A DNA stretch of 64,000 nucleotides. Source: Bacteroidota bacterium. Lineage in GTDB: Bacteria; Bacteroidota; Ignavibacteria; Kapaibacteriales; HRBIN21. Positions 34,903-43,835 of the stretch are shown here, one piece after another. Position numbers and translations under genes: made by a program. The notes under the pieces were generated by a model that did not search any database, was not told the origin of the DNA, and saw only the letters and a program-made list of their open reading frames with translations. Position 1 is the stretch's first letter. Every line of letters starts with the position of its first letter. Location: assembly GCA_030550275.1 (NCBI GenBank), contig JAUQPR010000010.1:1-64000 (forward strand), written 5' to 3'.

Positions 34903-37548
34903 ATGCCCTCTCCGGTGGAGCCGTACCGTGCCAAGACTATCGCTCCTCTCAGCACCGTAGCCTCCTATGAACAGCGGCGGCAGGCGCTGGAACGCGCCGG
35001 TTACAATACGTACCAACTGTGCGAGGAGGAGGTGTTCCTGGACTTCGCCCACTTTCGCGGACTCCACGCCATGAGCGATTCCCAATGGGGCGGGATGCTT
35101 CAGGGCGATGAAGCCTATGCTGGAAGCCGCAACTTCTATCACATCGAGCAAGCCGTCCGCTCCATTTTCGGCAAAGCATGGGTCATACCAGTGCACCGAG
35201 GGCGCGCTGCGTTCAACCTGCTTGCGCAGGTGTACCTTTCCGCGGGAACGAGCATCGCATGCGGACCGATCTCCGAGCTGGAGCGCTACCATTTTGAGCG
35301 CTCCGGCGCACGAGTGCTCCCTGTGCCGGTCGTGTGGACATCGCACGGGATTGCTCCGCAGATAGAACTGCTGTCGGAGCTACTGCAGCAGGCAATGCCG
35401 CAGTACTTCTACTGGCGCCTGTCGCCTGAGCCGCTTGGCTACCCGATGAGTGATTTAGACAGCCTGCTGGAGTGCTTCCGCTTGCTCGCTGCGCTGGGTA
35501 TCCCGATTCTCTGGAATGCCTCCGGCTGCTTTGCCCACATCGCCCTGCAAGACAAAACCATTGATTTCCTCCACGAGCTGGCATCGCTGGCACGACTGCT
35601 TCTGTGGAACGCTCGCGAGGATGGTTTTTGCAACACCGGCGCGCTACTGTGCGGCAACGAGCCGCATGATGCCCAGCACCTCCGGGCAGTGGTGGTGGTC
35701 TTCGAAGGACTTCACACCTACGGCGGGCTTGCCGGACGTGACCTGGAGGCTCTGGCACGGGGACTTTCCGAAGCTGCTCACCATCCGGAGATCTTCCGCC
35801 ACCATGCCCAGGTACGGCAGTGGCTGCAGCAGGAGCTGCTGCATCGGGGCTTTCACAGCACGCAGTTGTCCAGTTGCTGGGGGGTCCATCTCCCTCCACA
35901 GGACTTCGGCAAAGGAGCCAGCCCTGCTGAGCTTGCCGCGCTGAGTGCTACGGTGTACCTCCTCTCGGGCATCCGCCTGGGAATCAACGCCGAACACCTC
36001 TTCCTGGCGCTTCCACTGCGGTGCTACCTTGGGGAGCACCTTCGCTTTGCTGTCCAAGCGCTGGAGCAGCTCCGAAGCTCTGCCCACGAGATTCCGGCTT
36101 TTCTCCCTGTGCAGGAATCCCCCTTCCTCTGGGAATGCCGTTGGAAGCCGCTCGGCGCGTTGCCGACTGCGTCGCTCCAACCGCACGCGGTTCCTCCGTA
36201 TCGGCTCCAACACGTCGAGCTGCTCACGTTGCCCAGCCGGCAAGCGCGCGAACGTGCCCTACGCGAAGCCGGCTACAACACCTTCCTGTTGCGCTCGGAG
36301 GACGTCTTCATCGACCTGCTCACCGACTCGGGCACCTCTGCGCAGAGCACACAGCAATGGGGCGCGCTGCTGCAGACAACGGAAACGCTCGACTGCAGCC
36401 GTGCATGGAAGCTCTTCGCCGAAGCCGTCGAGGAGATCCTGGGCTTCCCCTTTGTCATCCCAACGCACCAAGGGCGGGCCGCCGAACACATCCTGTCGCA
36501 GACCCTCATTCGCCCCGGGCAGTACGTGCTCAACAACATGTACTTCACCACAACGCGCGAGCATCAAGAACGCGCCGGCGGGATCTTCGTTGACCTTATC
36601 GTTCCCGAAGCTCACGACCCCACGTCGCTCTACCCCTTCAAGGGCGATATGGACCTTGGCGCCGTTGAGGAGTTCATCCGTCGTCACGGCAGCCAGCAGA
36701 TCGCCTACATCTGCTTGGAGATGAACGTCAACATGGCAGGCGGACAGCCGGTCTCGCTGGCAGCCACGCGCCGCCTTGCCGAGCTTGCCCGCGAACACGG
36801 CATCCTGCTGGTCTTTGATGCAACGCGGTGCGCTGAAAATGCCTTCTTCATCCGGGAACGGGAACCCAGGCAGGCTTCGCGCTCGATTGCCGAGATCGTG
36901 CGCGAACTGATGAGCTACGCCGATGCCATCACCTTCTCGGCAAAGAAGGACGTCCTGGTTAATATCGGTGGCTTCATCGCCCTCCGCTCCGAGGAGCTCT
37001 ACCGACGGATGCTCCCACTGCTGTACCGCTTCGAAGGGGAGCGCTTCAACGGAGGTTTAGCCGCGCGCGACTTGGCAGCCATGGCGTGCGGACTGCGCGA
37101 AATGGTGCAGCTCGAATACCTGTGCGCCCGAATTGCCCAAGTACAGCAACTGGGGCAATGGCTCAGCGCCGAAGGCATCCCGATTGTACAGCCCATCGGA
37201 GGGCATGCCGTCTACATAGACGCCCGGCGCTTCCTTCCCCATGTGCCGCAATCGCACTTTCCCGCACAGCGCCTGGCAGCGGAGTTCTACCTGGAGGGCG
37301 GAGTGCGCACGATGGAGCGCGGCACCGTCTCTGCAGGGCGCGATCCTCGAACAGGGGAACACCGCTACCCGGCGCTGGAGCTGGTGCGGCTTACCATCCC
37401 GCGCCGGGTCTACAGCACTGCGCACCTGGAATGGGTTGTCCAGAGCATCCGCGCTGTCTGGGAGCGGCGCGATTCCATCGGCGGGCTCCGCATGGTCTAC
37501 GAACCCCCGCAGCTCCGCTTCTTCACCGCCCGCTTCGAACCCCTCTAA
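34903..37548 (+). CDS. Double tyrosine phenol-lyase/tryptophanase-like protein: degenerate N-half fused to PLP-binding C-half
   Basis: 881 residues, about twice the usual 455. Residues about 8-420 and 430-881 are homologous to each other and to PLP-dependent tyrosine phenol-lyase (TPL). The C-half keeps MYFTTTR (546-552), DATR (639-642), SAKKD with PLP Lys682 (679-683), TMERG (803-807), VRLTIPRR with Arg829 and LRFFTARF, all TPL-type. The N-half has lost these: NASG (205-208), NARED (236-240), no TMERG loop, Phe367 for Arg829. It alone keeps GDEAYAGS (68-75) and HTYGGLAGRD (271-280), which in the C-half are altered to TETLDCS and RFNGGLAARD. If active it would split tyrosine to phenol, pyruvate and ammonia, but the substrate is inferred. 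The frame is continuous; no frameshift is seen. Its stop interleaves with that of htrA. Confidence 0.85.
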   Translation: MPSPVEPYRAKTIAPLSTVASYEQRRQALERAGYNTYQLCEEEVFLDFAHFRGLHAMSDSQWGGMLQGDEAYAGSRNFYHIEQAVRSIFGKAWVIPVHRGRAAFNLLAQVYLSAGTSIACGPISELERYHFERSGARVLPVPVVWTSHGIAPQIELLSELLQQAMPQYFYWRLSPEPLGYPMSDLDSLLECFRLLAALGIPILWNASGCFAHIALQDKTIDFLHELASLARLLLWNAREDGFCNTGALLCGNEPHDAQHLRAVVVVFEGLHTYGGLAGRDLEALARGLSEAAHHPEIFRHHAQVRQWLQQELLHRGFHSTQLSSCWGVHLPPQDFGKGASPAELAALSATVYLLSGIRLGINAEHLFLALPLRCYLGEHLRFAVQALEQLRSSAHEIPAFLPVQESPFLWECRWKPLGALPTASLQPHAVPPYRLQHVELLTLPSRQARERALREAGYNTFLLRSEDVFIDLLTDSGTSAQSTQQWGALLQTTETLDCSRAWKLFAEAVEEILGFPFVIPTHQGRAAEHILSQTLIRPGQYVLNNMYFTTTREHQERAGGIFVDLIVPEAHDPTSLYPFKGDMDLGAVEEFIRRHGSQQIAYICLEMNVNMAGGQPVSLAATRRLAELAREHGILLVFDATRCAENAFFIREREPRQASRSIAEIVRELMSYADAITFSAKKDVLVNIGGFIALRSEELYRRMLPLLYRFEGERFNGGLAARDLAAMACGLREMVQLEYLCARIAQVQQLGQWLSAEGIPIVQPIGGHAVYIDARRFLPHVPQSHFPAQRLAAEFYLEGGVRTMERGTVSAGRDPRTGEHRYPALELVRLTIPRRVYSTAHLEWVVQSIRAVWERRDSIGGLRMVYEPPQLRFFTARFEPL

Positions 37549-39101
37549 GAGGGCAGCTCAATTGCCACCAGCCGCTCTATGACTTCGCCGTTGGGCGCTA
37601 CGCTCAACACGCGCAGCAGCACCGCATCACCAGGCTTGCGCTGCCCCAGGAGCCGCCGGAACTCCGCAACGGATTTGACCGGTGTGTTCCCGACGTGCGT
37701 GATAACATCTCCGCGGCGCAGTCCCTGCTCCCAAGCAGGGCTATAGGCTTTCACGCGAGTGACCTCGATTCCGGAATCGATCTCCAGCTGCTCGCGCTTC
37801 TCCGGCGACAGCGGAGCAACCGCCAGCCCCAGCCGTTCCAGGTCCACCGCAGGCTTCCCCTCGGAGCTCTCCTCCTCCGAGCCGGCTTCCGCGCGGGCTG
37901 CCGTAGTATCTTGGTCGCGCGGACGCAGGGTGACGACCTTCTCAATCGTCTTGCCATCGCGCCAGATGGTCAGACGCACCTTCTGCCCTGCTCGGCGCAT
38001 CGCCACCAGCGCTTGTAGATGGTTTGGGCTGCGGACAGGGGTGCCGTCGAGTGCAAGAATGACATCGCCGACCTTGATGCCTGCCTGCTCAGCTGCTCCG
38101 CCCTTGAGCACGCGCGCTACCGCCGCTCCCCGTGGGGAATCCAGCCCCAGCGCTTTTGCCATGACATCGTCAACTGGCTGAATCTGCACGCCAATGTAGC
38201 CCCGGTCAATCTTGCCGTCCTCGATGAGGTCCTCCACCACCGCGCGCACGATATCAATCGGGATAGCAAAGCCGTAGCCCTGGTAGAAGCCCGTCGTGGT
38301 AGCGATTGCGGTATTGATCCCGATGAGCGCGCCGCTGAGCGTAAACAGTCCGCCTCCACTGTTCCCGGGGTTGATGGGGGCATCGGTCTGGATGAAGTTC
38401 TCCACCCCGTAGGAATCCCTCTGCAGGCCCAATCCTCCACGCCCGGTCGCGCTGATAATCCCCGCCGTCACCGAAGAGCGCAAGCCCAGTGGGTTCCCCA
38501 CAGCAATCACCCACTCGCCCACCTGGATGTCCTCCACGTTGCCGAAGTACGCGGGTTTGAGCCCCTTTGCATCCACCTTCAGCAGCGCAAGGTCGGTCAG
38601 CGGATCGCGCCCGATGATCTTCGCCCGCAGCTCTTTGCCGTCGTGGAGGACAACGCGCAGGTCCTCCTCCTTGACCCTCTCGACGACGTGGTTGTTCGTG
38701 ACGATGTAGCCATCTTCGGTGATGATCACGCCCGCTCCCTGCACCTCGCGCGGTGGTGGCGGAGCTTCGGGCGAGCCTCTCTCTTCATCCTCAAAGAAGC
38801 GCCGGAAGGGACCGAAGAATTCAAAGAAACGGCTGGGCGACTCCGAACCCCGCTGGTAGACGCGGATACCAACAACGGAGGGGAGAACGGCATTGGCAAC
38901 GTCAACGAAGGCGCGGTTGAGCTGGCGTACCAGTTCGCTTGGCTGCGCGATCGGGGGGTTGGGCGCACCCAATTGGCTCCGTTGCTGTGCCTGAAGCGCC
39001 CTCGGTGCAGCTCCCGCACCCAGATGGGACATCAGCAGAATGCCCAAGACCATTCCCACCCCGACCAGCACCACCGCTGCAATCAGCGTTCGCCGATTCA
39101 T
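37545..39101 (-). CDS. htrA: Do/HtrA-family periplasmic serine protease
   Basis: 518 residues. An N-terminal anchor or signal (LIAAVVLVGVGMVLGILLM) precedes a trypsin-like domain with the complete triad His138 (TNNHVVE), Asp170 (LTDLALLKV) and Ser248 (NPGNSGGGLF), then two PDZ domains (about 300-400, beginning GYIGVQIQPV; and about 430-515, RRGDVITHVGNTPV). An acidic Glu/Ser-rich linker separates the PDZ domains. It degrades or refolds misfolded envelope proteins. ATG 39101 is used. The stop codon overlaps that of the convergent double lyase gene (shared CTAA). Confidence 0.95.
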   Translation of the reverse strand: MNRRTLIAAVVLVGVGMVLGILLMSHLGAGAAPRALQAQQRSQLGAPNPPIAQPSELVRQLNRAFVDVANAVLPSVVGIRVYQRGSESPSRFFEFFGPFRRFFEDEERGSPEAPPPPREVQGAGVIITEDGYIVTNNHVVERVKEEDLRVVLHDGKELRAKIIGRDPLTDLALLKVDAKGLKPAYFGNVEDIQVGEWVIAVGNPLGLRSSVTAGIISATGRGGLGLQRDSYGVENFIQTDAPINPGNSGGGLFTLSGALIGINTAIATTTGFYQGYGFAIPIDIVRAVVEDLIEDGKIDRGYIGVQIQPVDDVMAKALGLDSPRGAAVARVLKGGAAEQAGIKVGDVILALDGTPVRSPNHLQALVAMRRAGQKVRLTIWRDGKTIEKVVTLRPRDQDTTAARAEAGSEEESSEGKPAVDLERLGLAVAPLSPEKREQLEIDSGIEVTRVKAYSPAWEQGLRRGDVITHVGNTPVKSVAEFRRLLGQRKPGDAVLLRVLSVAPNGEVIERLVAIELPS

Positions 39102-39170
39102 GGCTGTGACAACCGCTTGGGGAACCGACCAAAAACCGCGTCTTTAGACGAAGCCAATGGGGCGGTCGTA

Positions 39171-39980
39171 TTAGTCCAGCAGCGCGAGCACCAGTGCTGC
39201 AATCACGCCGAGGGCAAGGACAAGGATCCCCCAGCCCAGAGAGCGCACTCGCCCTTCAAGCCCTTCGACCCGCTCCTGCACCGCACGCAGAGCTGCCTCG
39301 GGAGTGCTGGCGAGCCGCTCAAGGGTGCTCTCGGCTCTCTGTTCCACGCGCTGCTGCAGCTCGAGCACTGCAGCCGAGGACTGCTCCAACTGCGCCTCTA
39401 CCGCCCTCAGGCGCTGCTCCAGCTCCTCACGGCGCTGTGCCTCCTGCAGCAGCATCGGTGGGGACTCCTGTTGTAACTGCAGCAACTGCTGCTGGAGCTC
39501 CCCCAACCCCTTCTGCATGAGCAGTTGGGTCAGCTCGATCCGCTGCTGTGTGTCCCGAAGCTCCTGCTGAAGCGTCCGAAGGAGGATTGCCACCTTGTGC
39601 TCCAGCTCATGGAGCTGTTCCCCAGCCTGCTCGCGGAGCTGCTGCTCCCACTGTGGAAGCTGCTGCTGGAACTGCTCTATGTGGGCAAGGCGCCGCTCCA
39701 GCTCCTCCAGGTGCTGAGCAATTGTGCGGAGCGCCGCTGAGCGCTCCAACACCAGCGCAATCACGTTGTGCACCTCCTGTTGCAAGCGGGGCAGTAGTTG
39801 TTCGGCGCGCGTGCGGATTGCCTCCATCTCCTGCTCCCACCTCTGGCGCTCCTGCTGGAGCTGAGCAATGGCATCCTGGAGCTGGGCAAAGGCTTGGGCA
39901 TAGGCGTGCGCCTGTTCCCGAATGGTTTCGAAGAGCGCCAGAATCTCAGTGCTTATGGCACGGGTGCGCTGCGACGCCAT
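39171..39980 (-). CDS. Coiled-coil protein with C-terminal membrane anchor
   Basis: 269 residues from ATG 39980. From about residue 20 to 240 the sequence is almost continuous Gln/Glu/Leu/Arg heptad repeat (for example EQFQQQLPQWEQQLREQ), predicting a long coiled coil. The last 22 residues (SLGWGILVLALGVIAALVLALL) form a single tail anchor. No known domain. The start overlaps the upstream 96-residue gene by 28 bases, so the two are coupled; a role as a membrane-tethered scaffold is only inference. Composition bias makes homology searches unreliable here. Confidence 0.7.
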   Translation of the reverse strand: MASQRTRAISTEILALFETIREQAHAYAQAFAQLQDAIAQLQQERQRWEQEMEAIRTRAEQLLPRLQQEVHNVIALVLERSAALRTIAQHLEELERRLAHIEQFQQQLPQWEQQLREQAGEQLHELEHKVAILLRTLQQELRDTQQRIELTQLLMQKGLGELQQQLLQLQQESPPMLLQEAQRREELEQRLRAVEAQLEQSSAAVLELQQRVEQRAESTLERLASTPEAALRAVQERVEGLEGRVRSLGWGILVLALGVIAALVLALLD

Positions 39981-40243
39981 GGGTCCGTGTAGGCAAGGAA
40001 GTAGCTCAGTGCGGCACAGAGCTCCTGCAGCAGCGCATGCTCCAGCTCGGGTATCGGCTCCGGAGCGCAGCGGAGAAGGATTTCGTACATGTCGCGCCGG
40101 AATCGTTCGTCTTGCTGCAAGAGCTGTGCACAATGCTCCTGGAGGAAGTCATAGAGCAGCCCTTCCTCGGCCAGGTCTTCATAGAAGCGGCGAGGAACGC
40201 CATGGCGAAAGTACCATCGCCAGAACGCTTCGCTCCAAGGCAT
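39953..40243 (-). CDS. Small acidic helical protein, function unknown
   Basis: 96 residues from ATG 40243. Sequence is helical with many Glu, Leu and aromatic residues (MPWSEAFWRWYFRHGVPRRF; ELEHALLQELCAALSYFLAY) and two Cys. No signal peptide, membrane helix or known motif. It is divergent from rel (63 bases apart) and overlaps the start of the coiled-coil gene by 28 bases, which supports real co-translation and a possible partnership. Not recognised. Confidence 0.55.
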   Translation of the reverse strand: MPWSEAFWRWYFRHGVPRRFYEDLAEEGLLYDFLQEHCAQLLQQDERFRRDMYEILLRCAPEPIPELEHALLQELCAALSYFLAYTDPWRRSAPVP

Positions 40244-40306
40244 CTCTGCGCTGCCGGAGGAGTTTCACGCTACAGTGCATCGGCTGCCGGAAGGCAATCT
40301 TGAGCT

Positions 40307-42520
40307 ATGCCCACGCTGCTCCAACATACGGAATTGGCACAACACCTCCTGGAGGAGCTGCTGCGGGAATGCCGTCAGCACCTCTCCAATCCCAACGAGC
40401 ATCTCCTGCGCAAAGCCTTCGACTTCTGCGTAGAGGCGCACAAGGATAGCTTCCGCGCCTCGGGCGAGCCCTACTGGACGCATCCGGTGGAGGTCGCCCG
40501 AATCGTTGCCCGAGACATCTCCCTGGACGACATCTCCGTTGCCGCTGCTCTGCTCCACGACGTCGTCGAAGATACCCCCTTCACCCTTGCCGACATCCAA
40601 GCCGAATTCGGCGCCACCATCGCCGAAATCGTGGACGGTGTGACCAAGATCGCTGGCATCGTTGAGAACCGCCAGATCACCGAAGCCGAGACCTACCGCA
40701 AGCTCCTGCTCTCGCTCATCCGCGATGTGCGCGTCATCCTGGTCAAGCTTGCCGACCGGCTGCACAATATGCGCACCCTTGCAGCGCTTCCGCCGGAGCG
40801 GCGCGAGGCGATTGCGCGCGAGACTCTCGCCATCTACGCCCCATTTGCCTACCGGCTGGGTCTGGCAAACCTGAAATGGGAGCTGGAGGACCTTGCCTTC
40901 AAGTACCTGCACCCGGAAGCCTACGAGCAACTGCGGAATGCACTGCGGCAGACGCGCGCCGAACGCGAAGCCTATATCCAGCGGGTCATTGCCCCCATTC
41001 GGGAGCATCTCCAGTGCCATGGGCTGCGCTGCGAAATCACCGGGCGCCCGAAGAACCTCTACTCCATCTACCAGAAGATGCTCACGCGCGGCAAGCCGCT
41101 GGAGGAGATCTACGACCTCTTCGCCATCCGCATCATCCTTGACACAGACGACAGCAGCGAGTGCTACCTCGCCTACGGGCTTGTCACGCAGCTCTTCACG
41201 CCCATCCCCGAGCGCTTCAAGGACTACATCGCCGTGCCCAAGAAGAACGGCTACCGCTCACTCCACACCACCGTTATCGGTCCGGAGGGCAAGCCCGTTG
41301 AGATCCAAATCCGAACGCGTGCGATGCACGAGATTGCCGAGCGCGGCGTGGCAGCGCACTTCCGCTACAAAGCCGAACACGGCGCCCTCCCGTGGAAGGA
41401 GGACCCCGAGCTGGAGGAGTGGATCACTTGGGTGCGCGAACTCTTCGAAAAGCGCCCCCGCGAAGAGGCTGCCCAAGAGCTCTTGGAGAGCTTCCGGCTC
41501 AACCTGTACCAGGACGAAATCTACGTCTTCACCCCCAAGGGCGAGCTCAAGCGCTTGCCCAAAGGCGCAACACCGCTGGACTTTGCCTTTGCCATCCACT
41601 CCGAAATCGGGCACCACTGCATCGGCGCCAAAGTCAACGGTCGAATCGTACCGCTGAACTACCGCCTCCAGACAGGCGACCAGGTGGAAATCCTCACCTC
41701 CAAGCAGCAGGCTCCCAGCCGCGATTGGGAGCAGATGGTCGTCACGCACAAGGCGAAGACCTACATCCGACGCTACCTCAACGAGCAGAAGCGGCTCAAG
41801 CAGCAAGAGGGGCAACAGCTCCTGGAGAAACGCCTGCGCAAGCTCCATCTCACGGTGCGCGAGGAGGAGCTGGAGCGCATTGCGCACGCCCTGCGCTACG
41901 AGAACCGTGCAGCGCTCTTCTATGCCCTGGGAACGGGCGAGCTCTCGGTTGATGCCGTCATCGCACAGCTTCGCCCCAATGGTGCCCCCGCACCAGCAGA
42001 GGAGAGCTCCCTCCCCTCCGCCGAACAGGTTGCCGAAGCTGCGCGCCAACACAGCAGCGGGATTCTCCTGGTAGGCATGGACGGGCGCCCCATCCAGGTA
42101 CTCTACTCCTACGCCCGGTGCTGCAATCCAATCCCTGGCGATGACATCGTTGGCATCGTCACTGTCGGCAGCGGGCTGCGGGTCCACCGCCAAAGCTGCC
42201 CCAACGTGCAGGAGATGCTGCGCTCGAACCACCCCCGCGTCCTCCAACTGCGCTGGGGCGATACCAACAACGAGCACTTCCTGGCAGCCCTGCGCGTCAC
42301 CGGAGATGATCGCCCGGGAATGCTGCGCGACATCACCAAAGCCATCGCTGCCTGCGACCGCACAAATATCCGCAGTGTCAACATTGACGCGTACGGCGGG
42401 ACCTTCGAAGGCATCTTCACCCTCTACGTCCGCGACACCGAGCATCTGGCACGCATCATAGACAAGGTGCGCAAGATCCGCGGCGTCCGCACCGTCGAGC
42501 GCTTCGAAAGCCGGCTCTAA
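40307..42520 (+). CDS. Bifunctional (p)ppGpp synthetase/hydrolase RelA/SpoT
   Basis: 737 residues. The N-terminal HD hydrolase domain retains its metal motif HDVVEDT (His84, Asp85), so hydrolysis should be active. The synthetase domain (about 240-360) has YDLFAIRIIL, VPKKNGYRSLHTTV and EIQIRTRAMHEIAERGVAAHF. A TGS domain (about 405-465, IYVFTPKGELKRLPKGATPLDFAFA), a helical/zinc-finger region with YARCCNPIPGD, and a C-terminal ACT domain (about 660-737, DDRPGMLRDITKAI) follow. It makes and removes the alarmone in response to starvation. Its stop codon interleaves with that of the convergent AsnB-like gene. Confidence 0.96.
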   Translation: MPTLLQHTELAQHLLEELLRECRQHLSNPNEHLLRKAFDFCVEAHKDSFRASGEPYWTHPVEVARIVARDISLDDISVAAALLHDVVEDTPFTLADIQAEFGATIAEIVDGVTKIAGIVENRQITEAETYRKLLLSLIRDVRVILVKLADRLHNMRTLAALPPERREAIARETLAIYAPFAYRLGLANLKWELEDLAFKYLHPEAYEQLRNALRQTRAEREAYIQRVIAPIREHLQCHGLRCEITGRPKNLYSIYQKMLTRGKPLEEIYDLFAIRIILDTDDSSECYLAYGLVTQLFTPIPERFKDYIAVPKKNGYRSLHTTVIGPEGKPVEIQIRTRAMHEIAERGVAAHFRYKAEHGALPWKEDPELEEWITWVRELFEKRPREEAAQELLESFRLNLYQDEIYVFTPKGELKRLPKGATPLDFAFAIHSEIGHHCIGAKVNGRIVPLNYRLQTGDQVEILTSKQQAPSRDWEQMVVTHKAKTYIRRYLNEQKRLKQQEGQQLLEKRLRKLHLTVREEELERIAHALRYENRAALFYALGTGELSVDAVIAQLRPNGAPAPAEESSLPSAEQVAEAARQHSSGILLVGMDGRPIQVLYSYARCCNPIPGDDIVGIVTVGSGLRVHRQSCPNVQEMLRSNHPRVLQLRWGDTNNEHFLAALRVTGDDRPGMLRDITKAIAACDRTNIRSVNIDAYGGTFEGIFTLYVRDTEHLARIIDKVRKIRGVRTVERFESRL

Positions 42521-43764
42521 GTCTTGAGCTTCTTCTTCCGCGCCGCCGGGAAGAGCACGTTGTTGAGAATCAGCCGGTAGCCGGGCGAGTTCTTGTGCAG
42601 CGAGAGATCCGTGGGGGGATCCCCAACGGCGTGTTGGTAATCCTCCGGGTCATGCCCGCCGTACCAGGCGAACATCCCACGCCCAACAGCGCCGTAGATG
42701 TACTTGACCTCGTTGGTGCCCTCGCGCTTGCCCAGGATCACCACCGAAGGCTTGAGGAGCTCCTCGCGGAAGGCTGTGGTCTGCCCCAGGAATCCATGGA
42801 TCACGTTCACGTGGCACTGCGTGAGCATCGTGGGCACGGGGTCATACTTTGCCGAAAACTCCACCAGCGTGAAGTAGTCCGAGCTCGGGTCTGCCAACCC
42901 CGTGGGTCCCACGTCGATGTTGGAGAACTCGTACACGTACGGGTTCATCTCGAGCGTGAAGTTCTGGAAGGCAAACGTCCGCGAGAAATCCAGCTTCCGG
43001 TTGGCGTCGGGATCGGCAGGATCGCCGTCGAACATCTCCGCGCAGATGTCCACATCGCGCGCCGCAAGGGCGATATCGTAAGTATCGGTCGCGCTGCACA
43101 TGGCGAACATAAAGCCCCCGTTGAGCACGAACTCCCGAATCCTCTCCACCACCGCCTTCTTGAGTTCGGAGACCTTGCGGAAGCCCAGCTTGCGCGCCGT
43201 TGCCTCCTGCAAGGCAACCTGCTGCTGGTACCACGTCGTATGCCCAAAGGCTGCCCAGAACTTACCGTACTGCCCGGTGAAATCCTCGTGGTGCAGGTGG
43301 AGCCAGTCGTAGTCCTTGAGCTTGCCGGCAAGCACCTCTTCGTCCCAGACCTTGTCGTACGGGATTTGAGCGTACTCCAGCGCCAACTGCACGGCATCAT
43401 CCCAGGGCTTTGCCGTGGGCATCACGTAGACAGCAAGCCGGGGGGCGCGCTCCAGGCGCACGACATCCATGTTCGCCTCAGGGCTTTGAACTTCGGCGTA
43501 CACCTGCGCAGCCTGGGCTGCATCCAGAAGCTCGAAGGAAACCCCCCGCATGCGGCATTCCAGCGCAATCTCCGGCAAATAGTCCATGAGGAAGGAGCCG
43601 CCCCGGTAGTTGAGCAACCAATCCACCGGTCGCCCCTGCTGCAGATTCCAGTACGCAATGCCGTAGGCACGGAGGTGGTCCGTCTGCGAAAGATCCATCG
43701 GGATGAGCAGCTTCTGCTGCGCAAGCGCACCAACTGCAGCGAACAGCACCACTATCCACCGCAT
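42517..43764 (-). CDS. Conserved exported protein, often mislabelled asparagine synthetase B
   Basis: 415 residues with a short signal peptide (IVVLFAAVGALAQ). From memory it is closely similar along its length to a Bacteroidota family annotated asparagine synthetase B: LLIPMDLSQTDHLRAYGIAY, LLNYRGGSFLMDYLPEIALE, YDWLHLHHEDFTGQYGKFWA, FMFAMCSATDTYDIALAARD, VPTMLTQCHVNVIHGFLGQT, YGGHDPEDYQHAVGD and SPGYRLILNNVLFPAARKKK at the C-terminus. It has no glutaminase Cys1 and no PP-loop synthetase motif, and it is exported, so it cannot be that enzyme. The HHED, CSATD and GGHDPEDYQH clusters suggest a metal or active site. The function is unknown. It is monocistronic. Confidence 0.85.
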   Translation of the reverse strand: MRWIVVLFAAVGALAQQKLLIPMDLSQTDHLRAYGIAYWNLQQGRPVDWLLNYRGGSFLMDYLPEIALECRMRGVSFELLDAAQAAQVYAEVQSPEANMDVVRLERAPRLAVYVMPTAKPWDDAVQLALEYAQIPYDKVWDEEVLAGKLKDYDWLHLHHEDFTGQYGKFWAAFGHTTWYQQQVALQEATARKLGFRKVSELKKAVVERIREFVLNGGFMFAMCSATDTYDIALAARDVDICAEMFDGDPADPDANRKLDFSRTFAFQNFTLEMNPYVYEFSNIDVGPTGLADPSSDYFTLVEFSAKYDPVPTMLTQCHVNVIHGFLGQTTAFREELLKPSVVILGKREGTNEVKYIYGAVGRGMFAWYGGHDPEDYQHAVGDPPTDLSLHKNSPGYRLILNNVLFPAARKKKLKT

Positions 43765-43800
43765 CGCCTTCTCCCTCGGATATGCCGCAAACGCAGACGT

Positions 43801-43834
43801 GGAAGCCGCTTCCGTAGCGTGAGCCGCAAGCGGC
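43801..43834. promoter_or_regulatory. Nested inverted repeats upstream of the crotonase operon
   Basis: GGAAG-CCG-CTTCC (43801-43813) is a short palindrome. Overlapping it, GCCGCTT (43805-43811) pairs with AAGCGGC (43828-43834) across 16 bases. The second arm ends one base before the -7 element, where a repressor or activator could bind. Possible operator; unproven. Confidence 0.3.
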
Positions 43835-43835
43835 G

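Noticed and set aside
34903-37548. Two separate lyase genes joined by a sequencing frameshift
   Set aside because: The frame is continuous through the linker (residues about 415-445) with no stop or start at the border, and both halves have diverged in a coherent way; a merge artefact would leave a normal catalytic N-half.
42517-43764. Asparagine synthetase B
   Set aside because: It lacks the N-terminal nucleophile Cys, the glutaminase domain and the ATP-binding PP-loop motif, and it has a signal peptide.
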